Positions 19,216 to 26,672 of a stretch of 64,000 bases of DNA are shown here, piece by piece. The notes under the pieces were generated by a model. It ran no database searches. It saw only the letters and a program-made list of their open reading frames with translations, and had not been told where the DNA came from. Each line of letters begins with the position of its first letter. Within the stretch, counting starts at the first letter, position 1. Position numbers and translations under genes: made by a program. This DNA comes from Ignavibacteria bacterium UBA2333 (GTDB lineage: Bacteria > Bacteroidota > Ignavibacteria > Kapaibacteriales > Kapaibacteriaceae), in NCBI GenBank assembly GCA_002344895.1, contig DDUR01000081.1, positions 21,909 through 85,908 of the forward strand, written 5' to 3'.

Positions 19216-19738
19216 ACAGTCGAGCAAAACCATAACCAACACAACATCCGATGAGAAAGCCGGCGACAACATCGGATGGATAGTGCACACCAACGTAGAC
19301 CCGCGAAATCGACACGACAACGGCGATGGTCCACCACAACCTGGCAAAACGCGGTAAAAACACCGTGTTAACAACTGCTGCTGCGGCATTGTTTACGGCG
19401 TGGTTACTTGGGAATGAACCACCGCCACTCTCAACAAGTTTATAGACGTCGCCTAGGACCAGATAGGGACGTTGGCGAGCGATTGTTTCCTTGAGAAAAT
19501 GATGACTCAGGGGGTCGAGAACGGCTACGGAAACGACCAGTGCTCCGAACCATCGGAAATACCGTGTCGATTTCGACTGTCGGAATTCTCTGACACCTAA
19601 AACCAGTAACGTCACAAGGGCCACGGCATAGATCGGGCGCCATGTGCTTGTAGACGTGATCACGGGCATAATGGCATCAAGAAACCCAGATTTCCAGCCG
19701 TGATTGACGGCATAGAACAACCAGATATCAGTATCCAT
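19151..19738 (-). CDS. PAP2-family membrane phosphatase
   Basis: The product is 195 residues with about five membrane segments. All three PAP2 motifs are present: KETIARQRP (83-91), SFPSNH (108-113, His113) and SRVYVGVHYPSDV (145-157, Arg146 and His152). These form the phosphatase active site used by undecaprenyl-diphosphate and lipid phosphatases. It is placed in the inner membrane, facing the periplasm. It converges on hpnE, and its last 21 codons are antisense to the end of hpnE. Both act on lipids (isoprenoid precursors or their phosphates), but a shared pathway is only inference. Confidence 0.9.
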   Translation of the reverse strand: MDTDIWLFYAVNHGWKSGFLDAIMPVITSTSTWRPIYAVALVTLLVLGVREFRQSKSTRYFRWFGALVVSVAVLDPLSHHFLKETIARQRPYLVLGDVYKLVESGGGSFPSNHAVNNAAAAVVNTVFLPRFARLWWTIAVVVSISRVYVGVHYPSDVVAGFLIGCCVGYGFARLFTMADRRSNAHQEVSPRHDVR

Positions 19739-20185
19739 GCGCCCTACGGAGAATTACGGAAAGCCTCATGAGGCTAATCTACCAATGTGAATGTTTCACC
19801 ACACACTACGATTGTTTTCCACAGGAACCTTTCGAGGTTGCTACGAGAGTACAGAGGGCCTAATTTGGCACTGCTTCGAGACGCTTCGCAGCAGCAGTGA
19901 AGAGGAAGTATCCAAAGAAGCGGCCAAGTCTTTCAACTCATTCGGTGGGTGGTGTCGTCACCACGTGTCGCCCGGCAACATGATGTACGAATAGGCCTCC
20001 GCACTGTGATCACCAGCGACTCGTAGCTCGACTTCGATTAATTCTCCGTCTGCTCATGTTTTTTGAGCGGAAGGGGAGCCGTCTCTCCAACCGAAATTTT
20101 GCGTTGGTGAATTGATCGACGTCGGCGACTGGTGGGGGGAAACCACTGATTGCAACAGTAGACCGAAAGAGTCTGGGAGGACAGC
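19739..20185 (+). other. 447-bp intergenic region upstream of nrdJ
   Basis: I see no convincing gene here. A 67-codon open frame at 19791-19994 has no ribosome site and unlikely composition. The region contains a palindrome (19762-19775), a GTGGTG-TCGT-CACCAC hairpin (19949-19964) and a GCTCA/TGAGC hairpin near 20052-20068. It ends in GGGAGG (20175-20180), the nrdJ ribosome site 5 nt before its ATG. It must hold the divergent promoters of the PAP2 gene and nrdJ, and the long nrdJ leader may be regulatory. Confidence 0.5.
19762..19775. promoter_or_regulatory. Perfect 14-bp palindrome, possible operator
   Basis: AGCCTCATGAGGCT is a perfect palindrome lying 24 bp upstream of the PAP2 start, at the far end of the nrdJ leader. 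Its length and position suit a dimeric repressor site. No regulator is known, so this is only a candidate. Confidence 0.3.
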
Positions 20186-23100
20186 ATGAAGATTGCGCGT
20201 CGTTTTACCGTAGCGGACAAGAGTCCGTACGAACTTTTTACCTATGTACTCCGCACGTCGGAGCTCAAGGGAAACGGTAACAAGGTCATCTTCCAGATGG
20301 ATGACGTTGAGGTACCGGAATCGTGGTCACAGGTGGCCACGGACATTCTCGCGCAGAAGTATTTCCGCAAGGCTGGAGTGCCACTTGTTGACAAGGATGG
20401 CAATCCGATTCTTGATGAAAACGGTGTGCAGAAAACCGGTCCAGAGCGTTCCATTCGTCAGGTTGTTCACCGTCTCGCCGGTTGCTGGCGATGGTGGGGA
20501 GAGAAGTATGGATACTTCTCGACGGCCGAAGACGCGCAAGTGTTCTACGATGAAATCGCCTACATGCTGCTACATCAGATGGCAGCTCCGAATTCACCGC
20601 AGTGGTTTAACACCGGCCTTCACTTCGCCTATGGCATTGAAGGAAAGCCGCAGGGACACTACTTCGTTGATCCAGATACAAAGCGACTCAAACAATCAAC
20701 GGATGCTTACTCCCATCCGCAGCCACACGCTTGTTTTATCCAAAGTGTTGAAGATGACCTCGTAAACGAGGGTGGCATTTTTGACCTGGCAACACGCGAG
20801 GCCCGCATCTTCAAGTTCGGTTCTGGAACGGGCTCAAACTTCTCAAACCTTCGTGGTGAAAGTGAACGACTCTCAGGCGGCGGCGTATCGTCTGGACTTA
20901 TGTCGTTCCTGAAGATCTTCGACCGTGCTGCTGGTGCTATAAAGTCCGGTGGTACAACGCGTCGTGCTGCGAAGATGGTTATCGTAGACGTTGACCATCC
21001 GGATATTGAGAAATTTATTGAGTGGAAGGCTAAGGAAGAAGAAAAGGTTGCCGCACTCGTCGCAGGATCAAAAATTAATGCAGTGTTTCTTCAAGCGATC
21101 CTCGACGAAGCACTTGCAAATGGCGCGGATCCTAAAACGAATGAGACTCTCGACGCATTGATCCGTCGTGCTCTGCATCGCGGCGTAACGTATAACTACA
21201 TCAAGCGCACTCTTGCTCTTGCGGAACAAGGTTATACGTCCGTAAACTTTGCAATGTTCGATACGCAGTACGAAGGTGAAGCGTATCAGACAGTATCGGG
21301 TCAGAACTCGAACAACTCCGTACGTGTGACGAATGAGTTCATGAATGCCGTTCTGAACGATGGCACGTGGGACCTCGTTTGGCGCACGGATTCAACAAAA
21401 CGTACAACGGTTCGCGCACGTGATCTTTGGGACAAGATCAACATGAGTGCGTGGAAGAGTGCTGATCCTGGATTACAGTTCGACACCACCATTAACGAGT
21501 GGCACACGTGTCCGAACGACGGTCGTATTAACGGCTCAAATCCATGTTCGGAATACATGTTCCTTGATGATACGGCATGTAATCTGGCCTCGCTCAATCT
21601 TGCACATTTTTATAATGAGCAAACGGGTGAGTTTAAGATCGACGACTACCGTCACGCAGTACGACTCTGGACGATCGTCCTTGAAGTATCGGTCCTCATG
21701 GCGCAATTCCCATCGAAGGAAGTTGCGCAACGCTCCTACGACTATCGAACACTCGGCCTTGGATATGCCAACCTTGGCACGGTCCTCATGGTGATGGGTA
21801 TACCGTACGACTCTCCAAAGGCTCTAGCCTTTGCCGGAGCTGTTACGGCCGTTATGACGGGGGAATCGTACGCAACATCAGCCGAAATGGCAGAATGTGT
21901 AGGACCGTTCCCGCGCTTTAAGCAGAACCGCGACGCAATGCTCCGCGTCATTCGTAATCACAGGCATGCAGCATACAATTCCTCGAAGGAAACCTACGAG
22001 GGACTCACCATTACACCGATGGGGATTGATGCGGAGCACTGTCCGGAGTACCTTGTGAATGCTGCTCGTACGGCTTGGGACAAGGCTCTGGACCTTGGGG
22101 AACGTTATGGTTTCCGTAATGCACAGACTACGGTAATTGCGCCTACGGGTACAATTGGACTCGTCATGGACTGCGATACAACGGGAATTGAGCCAGACTT
22201 CGCTATGGTGAAGTACAAGAAGCTCTCCGGTGGTGGATACTTCAAGATCATCAATCAATCCGTTAACAAGGCACTCCGTCGTCTTGGCTACACAGATTCA
22301 CAAGTTGATGAAATTGAAAAGTATTGTATCGGCCACGCATCGTTGATCGGATGTCCCTACATCGGCCATGCAGAACTCCGCGCAATGGGCTTTACGGATG
22401 AAGAGATTCTCACGCTCGAAAAGGCCTCGGAGAATACCTTTGATCTGCGCTTTGTCTTTATGCCAGGTGTACTCAGTGAAACAACACTGGATCGACTTGG
22501 AATGACGAAGGAAGTTCGTTCGGAAGCTGGTTTTGACATTCTGACATCGCTTGGACTGTCGAAAAAGCAGGTTGACGAAGCGAACGAATACGTTGTGGGC
22601 ACCATGATGATTGAAGGTGCTCCGCACATCAAGGATGAACATCTTCAAATCTTCGACTGTGCCAACAAGTGTGGTCGTCGTGGACAGCGATACATCCCAT
22701 ACATGGCTCACGTTCGAATGATGGCCGCTGCGCAGCCATTTATCAGTGGTGCCATCAGCAAGACGATTAACATGCCCAATGAGGCAATTGTAACGGACAT
22801 TGAAAGTGTCCATCTTGAATCGTGGAAACTCATGGTAAAGGCAATTGCCTTGTATCGTGATGCTTCAAAACTTTCGCAGCCGTTGAATGCAAGTGTTGAT
22901 GACTATGACGAAATGGTGTTGTTGGGTGACGAACCGGATGACATCAATGAAGTCAGTCAGGAAACCATTCAACAAGTCATTGTTGAAAAAGTATATCACC
23001 GTGCCGAACGCCGACGTCTTCCAAAACGTCGTCACGGTTACGTACGCGAAGCAAGTGTTGGTGGCCACAAGGTCTACCTCCGTACAGGCGAGTTTGAAGA

Positions 23101-23695
23101 TGGCACACTTGGTGAAATCTTCATCGACATGTACAAGGAAGGGGCTTCGTTTAAGGGGTTGATGAACTGTTTTGCCGTGCTTGCTTCGAAGGCACTGCAA
23201 TACGGAATTCCTTTGGATGAACTCGTCGACACCTTCACCTTTACACGATTTGAGCCAGCGGGATACGTTGAGGGGCATGAGGCCATCAAGAATGCCACAA
23301 GTATTCTTGACTACATCTTCCGCACCTTGGGATATGACTATCTCAATAGAACGGACTTTGTCCATACGCCCGTCATTGATGAGAAGACAGCCTCCTCCAA
23401 ACCGGATCTCACGGTAAATCCTCCAGACGTTCCGGACGGAGTTTCACGAATTCGCCGTGAAGATGCCGAACCCGTCGTCTACATTGGTGAACCAGGAGGC
23501 CGCAACGGCTCTAACGGCGTGAATGGTAAGGCAGTTGGGACGTCATCTGCAACAAATCCGGTCGTAACAAAGGCAAACGCAGCTGAATTCGGATATACAG
23601 GCGAACAGTGCAGCTACTGTCAATCTGCCCGAGTACGTCGTAATGGCTCCTGCACCGTCTGTGACGACTGTGGAGCGACGAGCGGCTGCAGTTAA
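20186..23695 (+). CDS. nrdJ: Adenosylcobalamin-dependent (class II) ribonucleotide reductase
   Basis: The product is 1169 residues. It reduces ribonucleotides to deoxyribonucleotides using coenzyme B12, so no oxygen is required. The catalytic 10-stranded barrel is recognisable: HACFIQS (Cys183), FGSGTGSNFSNLR, the NPCSEYMF block (Cys454), then CNLASLNL, and APTGTIGLVMDCDTTGIEPD. The C-terminal tail after a Gly/Asn/Ser linker holds CSYC (1142-1145), further cysteines at 1156, 1159 and 1162, and Cys1168. This is the redox/zinc-type tail seen in long NrdJ proteins. No N-terminal ATP-cone is apparent. GGGAGG precedes the start. It appears monocistronic, with a strong hairpin downstream. Confidence 0.96.
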   Translation: MKIARRFTVADKSPYELFTYVLRTSELKGNGNKVIFQMDDVEVPESWSQVATDILAQKYFRKAGVPLVDKDGNPILDENGVQKTGPERSIRQVVHRLAGCWRWWGEKYGYFSTAEDAQVFYDEIAYMLLHQMAAPNSPQWFNTGLHFAYGIEGKPQGHYFVDPDTKRLKQSTDAYSHPQPHACFIQSVEDDLVNEGGIFDLATREARIFKFGSGTGSNFSNLRGESERLSGGGVSSGLMSFLKIFDRAAGAIKSGGTTRRAAKMVIVDVDHPDIEKFIEWKAKEEEKVAALVAGSKINAVFLQAILDEALANGADPKTNETLDALIRRALHRGVTYNYIKRTLALAEQGYTSVNFAMFDTQYEGEAYQTVSGQNSNNSVRVTNEFMNAVLNDGTWDLVWRTDSTKRTTVRARDLWDKINMSAWKSADPGLQFDTTINEWHTCPNDGRINGSNPCSEYMFLDDTACNLASLNLAHFYNEQTGEFKIDDYRHAVRLWTIVLEVSVLMAQFPSKEVAQRSYDYRTLGLGYANLGTVLMVMGIPYDSPKALAFAGAVTAVMTGESYATSAEMAECVGPFPRFKQNRDAMLRVIRNHRHAAYNSSKETYEGLTITPMGIDAEHCPEYLVNAARTAWDKALDLGERYGFRNAQTTVIAPTGTIGLVMDCDTTGIEPDFAMVKYKKLSGGGYFKIINQSVNKALRRLGYTDSQVDEIEKYCIGHASLIGCPYIGHAELRAMGFTDEEILTLEKASENTFDLRFVFMPGVLSETTLDRLGMTKEVRSEAGFDILTSLGLSKKQVDEANEYVVGTMMIEGAPHIKDEHLQIFDCANKCGRRGQRYIPYMAHVRMMAAAQPFISGAISKTINMPNEAIVTDIESVHLESWKLMVKAIALYRDASKLSQPLNASVDDYDEMVLLGDEPDDINEVSQETIQQVIVEKVYHRAERRRLPKRRHGYVREASVGGHKVYLRTGEFEDGTLGEIFIDMYKEGASFKGLMNCFAVLASKALQYGIPLDELVDTFTFTRFEPAGYVEGHEAIKNATSILDYIFRTLGYDYLNRTDFVHTPVIDEKTASSKPDLTVNPPDVPDGVSRIRREDAEPVVYIGEPGGRNGSNGVNGKAVGTSSATNPVVTKANAAEFGYTGEQCSYCQSARVRRNGSCTVCDDCGATSGCS

Positions 23696-23778
23696 CAGAA
23701 GAGAACGTTCGGACAGCAACTCATTGTCGCAAACAGCACGTGGCGGTGAATGTTGTCCCGTCGGACACGCAAAACACG

Positions 23779-23812
23779 GAACGGGACGGCCAGCTAACAG
23801 GCCGTCCCGTTC
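23779..23812 (+). terminator. Strong hairpin downstream of nrdJ
   Basis: A perfect 13-bp inverted repeat (GAACGGGACGGCC, 23779-23791, with its complement at 23800-23812) has an 8-nt loop. It lies 83 nt after the nrdJ stop. No U-run follows, so it may stall or protect the transcript rather than act as a canonical terminator. Confidence 0.65.
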
Positions 23813-23922
23813 ACCGTTCTGGAGTAAAGGCAGGGGCGTCATTTGTCCCATAGAATCGTCAGCACAGAGTCTGTAGACATTCGCAAAAAACCTCACGTCC
23901 ATCGTTCGAGTAATACACGAAT

Positions 23923-24011
23923 GCAGCCCATGTAAACCCGTTCAAAGTAGTAACATGGAACCCTGATAGGTTCAACGGGTAGAAGCCTCTACCGGCTGTT
24001 CTGGCTTTTTT
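23923..24011 (+). ncRNA. Candidate structured leader RNA with terminator/antiterminator alternatives
   Basis: Several exact complementary segments nest or compete. CCATGT (23928-23933) pairs with ACATGG (23953-23958). ACCCGTT (23936-23942) pairs with AACGGGT (23974-23980), forming a pseudoknot with the first. GAACC pairs with GGTTC (23958-23973). GGTAGA pairs with TCTACC (23978-23993). CAGCC pairs with GGCTG (23924-23998). AGAAGCC (23981-23987) can instead pair with GGCTTTT (24003-24009), directly followed by the rest of a T6 run. That is the layout of a transcription attenuator or riboswitch. It matches no class I recognise, and its likely target is the exported Cys-rich protein gene at 24096. 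Confidence 0.4.
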
Positions 24012-24095
24012 CTTGCAGAACTCGGGCACAAGACCTAAATTGATCGTCGGTTTTTTCCGTCAGGGACACCACATACCGATTTTCAGACAACATCG

Positions 24096-24458
24096 ATGAA
24101 GACCATGAAAAAACTCATGCTTGCGGGACTGGCCATCGTCTGTGCCGCAGGGTTCGCCACGGCCGGAGTCCTCTGTGAGGAAAAGGCTGAAAAATCGACA
24201 TCGAAAAAGGCTTCATGCTGTACGGTTAAGGCTGGTAAGGCAACCGCACACGCAACAGCTGCGAAAAAGGAAGATTGTGACGACGAAGGTACTGCTTCCT
24301 GCAGCACAACGAAGAAGGGTAAGGCAAAGGGAACGGCTGCCAAGGGAGGATCGTGTTGCTCAACAAAGTCGATGACAACGAAAACCGCATCGACGGTGCA
24401 AACTGAAGAGCAAGGCGCGGCAGTCAGCACGGTGGTACCGGCACCGGAAACGAAGTAA
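24096..24458 (+). CDS. Small exported Cys-Cys/Lys-rich protein
   Basis: The product is 120 residues with a clear signal peptide (MKKLMLAGLAIVCAAGFATAG; an ATG at 24105 is an alternative start). The mature part is low in complexity, rich in Lys, Ala, Thr and Ser. It carries two CC pairs in similar settings (KASCCTVKAGK and GGSCCSTKSM) plus DCDDE and SCSTTKKGK. Paired cysteines in a basic, disordered chain suggest metal binding or a disulfide-crosslinked envelope protein, but no family is recognised. It lies downstream of a candidate regulatory RNA and 108 nt upstream of the trans-envelope module, on the same strand. Confidence 0.65.
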   Translation: MKTMKKLMLAGLAIVCAAGFATAGVLCEEKAEKSTSKKASCCTVKAGKATAHATAAKKEDCDDEGTASCSTTKKGKAKGTAAKGGSCCSTKSMTTKTASTVQTEEQGAAVSTVVPAPETK

Positions 24459-24474
24459 AATCGGGGACGATGAA

Positions 24475-24537
24475 TCTGCGTCTGTGTAGTACAGATCGCA
24501 GAATGTTGCGAGGGACAGGGGCGTCTAGGGCTGCCCC
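24475..24537 (+). terminator. Two hairpins ahead of the trans-envelope module
   Basis: TCTGCGTCTGT (24475-24485) pairs with ACAGA-T-CGCAGA (24491-24502), an 11-bp stem with one bulge. A second hairpin, GGGGC (24518-24522) with GCCCC (24533-24537), follows. Neither has a U-run. They may attenuate read-through from the small protein gene into the module. Confidence 0.4.
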
Positions 24538-24566
24538 GTTGCGACCACACCAGTTCGGAGAATGAC

Positions 24567-26672
24567 ATGTCGAAGGGCGGAGCAGGTAAAGTTTACTTCG
24601 TGCTCTATTTGGCGGTAATCCTTGAGCTCCTGATTATTATCGTGGAGCGGGATGAAGCTGAAGAGCATCTTATTCGGAAGCAGAAGGAAGCCGAGGAAAT
24701 CGTTGAGGCCGTTATGGCCCAGCTGAATACCGGCTCCGGCTCTAGTGGCGTGAACGCTCTTCCACAAGATGAAATCACACTTCTCGATCCTCGCACAATT
24801 CAAGGTGTCGCGGAAAAAGACAAGCCGAAGGATGAGCGTACGTATCAGATACGCGTGTCAACGGTGCGTGTGAAGGATATCCTTGGTGATGCTCTTCCCG
24901 ATGAAGCTGTTGCTAAAGAGAGGCGAATCGAAGAGATTATTCGATTGTTTAACGTCTCTAACCTTACGCTGATAGACTCATTAAATAGCACGTCTCTTGT
25001 TGAGAACCTGACGCTAGACCTTAACAAGGAATGGCTCAAGAACAAGACAAAGGAGATCATGGGTAAACTGGGGGGTAAAAACACGATTACCGATATCCCA
25101 GAGTACAAGGACGGTCTCTCATTCCTTCGAACTATCGTACCGGATTCGATGGACTATACATCGAATTCGACAATGCTAACATTCCGTTTTTCACCGCACT
25201 TGACGTTGTCCGACAAGTCGCAGTTTGAGAACGGAATTAAGGTGTTTGAATACACCTTCAAACAAACAAATCCTGGTCTCTTTAAGGTTATGCTCCAGTC
25301 GAAAACCAATAACATTATTGGTGTTTCTGGCTTGGGTAAAGAAGGGGAAGGTTCCGAGAACGACGTCGTAAGTATTGGTACGATTCAGCTCACACGGAAA
25401 CAGCTTGCAAAGGTTGCCAAACGACTACGTTCTACCCTTGGATCAACGGTCGAAACCATCTGTGACAAGTTCGCTACGACGTCAGAGTACAAGTACGTGC
25501 AGTTCAGCAAGGATCTTGAGGAAGCGATTGAGAAGATTAACCACGAGGATATTGGCCTGCCTTCGAAGTCAGATAAGATCCGTCGCGGTGAGCTGCTAAA
25601 AAACATTACGGTCCTTCTCCATGGTGATGCAAATCAGATGGAGCAGAACAATCCGGTGTTCCAGTTTGAGATCAACGTTAAGAAGCCAAACATTGCCACG
25701 GCTGATCCATGTATTGCTGACCTTGTAAAGGCTCAACGTGTTCTGTCCGGCATTAAGAAAGTTGTGATTCCGCTAACGGTAAACAACTTCCGTAACGAAA
25801 CTCCGCAGGTTTCCATCACACCGAGTGACGCAACCGTTCGTGTTGTACCACTAGGTTCAGGAACGAGTTCTGGTTCACTTCGTAATCAACCGTTTGAGAT
25901 CCACATTGAGGGTGTACGAACGGGAGATGCGAGGAAGGATTACACCGTTAAGATTACGAATCTGAAGATGTGTGATGACACTGAACCATCAGCAGTCGTC
26001 TCGGTCTTCCCTGCAGATCTCAAGAACAAGTCGTCGATCGAATCCGTCATGGACAAGCGTGTCATGATCGGTAAACCGGTTCGTCTCCCGATTGAGCCGT
26101 CGTCCGGTGGTGACATTCAGTCGAACCAGTTTGTCCTTTCGTATACACTTGACGGTCAGAAGACGGAAATCCCAGGCACAACACCACTTCAGATCACGGT
26201 GCCATGTGTTCCTAAGAGCATGTCTTCACTAAATGTTGAAGTCAAGTGGGTATATCGTCCACTTGGATCACAGTACACGGAAGAAGTTGTACTCTTCCAG
26301 AAGTCAGTAGCATCCGCTAAACAGTCTTCGCCTGAAATTCTCATGACGGGCACAACAGAGCTGTTTGACGCGAAGGCACTGAAGTTTACGTTGTCGGGAA
26401 TTGAAGTCATTCCTCCACGTGTGGACTGTAATGTGACGGCTCAGGAACGTGACGTCAAGGTTGACGCAAAACTTGATAAGCCGAGCGTTGGCAAGTTCAC
26501 GGTCTTTGCCACGACAGAACCAGAGGGTGGTGGTCGTTACCGTGTTGTACTCCAGTTAAAGGGACCAAAGATGAAGTTCCCTGGAGAGAACGTCGACATT
26601 ACGATCACAGCAACGGTCGGTGGAGTTTCCATCTCGGAAACAAAGACTGTTACGATCCCTGAATTCCGATGA
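24567..26672 (+). CDS. Inner-membrane anchored periplasmic protein, PorM/GldM-like topology
   Basis: The product is 701 residues. A single N-terminal membrane helix (about 9-26) is interrupted by Glu20. A charged coiled-coil-like stretch (EAEEHLIRKQKEAEEIVEAV) follows, then some 600 residues of beta-rich periplasmic sequence that look like several Ig-like domains. This is the topology of GldM/PorM, the T9SS component that couples the GldL motor to the outer-membrane ring. I see no firm sequence signature, and no gldL or gldK lies nearby, so homology is uncertain. Its stop overlaps the next start (ATGA at 26669), so it is coupled to an outer-membrane barrel gene. GGAG lies 8 nt before the ATG. 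Confidence 0.55.
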   Translation: MSKGGAGKVYFVLYLAVILELLIIIVERDEAEEHLIRKQKEAEEIVEAVMAQLNTGSGSSGVNALPQDEITLLDPRTIQGVAEKDKPKDERTYQIRVSTVRVKDILGDALPDEAVAKERRIEEIIRLFNVSNLTLIDSLNSTSLVENLTLDLNKEWLKNKTKEIMGKLGGKNTITDIPEYKDGLSFLRTIVPDSMDYTSNSTMLTFRFSPHLTLSDKSQFENGIKVFEYTFKQTNPGLFKVMLQSKTNNIIGVSGLGKEGEGSENDVVSIGTIQLTRKQLAKVAKRLRSTLGSTVETICDKFATTSEYKYVQFSKDLEEAIEKINHEDIGLPSKSDKIRRGELLKNITVLLHGDANQMEQNNPVFQFEINVKKPNIATADPCIADLVKAQRVLSGIKKVVIPLTVNNFRNETPQVSITPSDATVRVVPLGSGTSSGSLRNQPFEIHIEGVRTGDARKDYTVKITNLKMCDDTEPSAVVSVFPADLKNKSSIESVMDKRVMIGKPVRLPIEPSSGGDIQSNQFVLSYTLDGQKTEIPGTTPLQITVPCVPKSMSSLNVEVKWVYRPLGSQYTEEVVLFQKSVASAKQSSPEILMTGTTELFDAKALKFTLSGIEVIPPRVDCNVTAQERDVKVDAKLDKPSVGKFTVFATTEPEGGGRYRVVLQLKGPKMKFPGENVDITITATVGGVSISETKTVTIPEFR

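Larger units (their letters stand above)
23696..24095 (+). other. 400-bp intergenic region between nrdJ and the Cys-rich protein gene
   Basis: No gene is supported here. It holds the nrdJ hairpin (23779-23812), then about 110 nt with no recognised signal, then the structured candidate RNA (23923-24011). About 85 nt of leader follow, including a short CGG-TTTTTT-CCG hairpin near 24047-24058, before the ATG at 24096. Confidence 0.6.

Noticed and set aside
19791..19994. 67-codon open frame upstream of nrdJ
   Set aside because: No ribosome site, no recognisable domain and unlikely composition; it fits better as nrdJ leader or promoter DNA.
20090..20185. Possible cobalamin riboswitch ahead of the B12-dependent nrdJ
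   Set aside because: The order GAA...GGTGAATT, then ACCACTG, then AGTCTGGGAGGAC vaguely recalls B12-box elements, but the strings do not match the consensus, the last one is the ribosome site, and such switches usually repress B12-independent isozymes. An Infernal search with RF00174 would decide.
23643..23876. Open frame across the end of nrdJ and its terminator
   Set aside because: It overlaps nrdJ in another frame and runs through the 13-bp hairpin, so it is a shadow of real signals.
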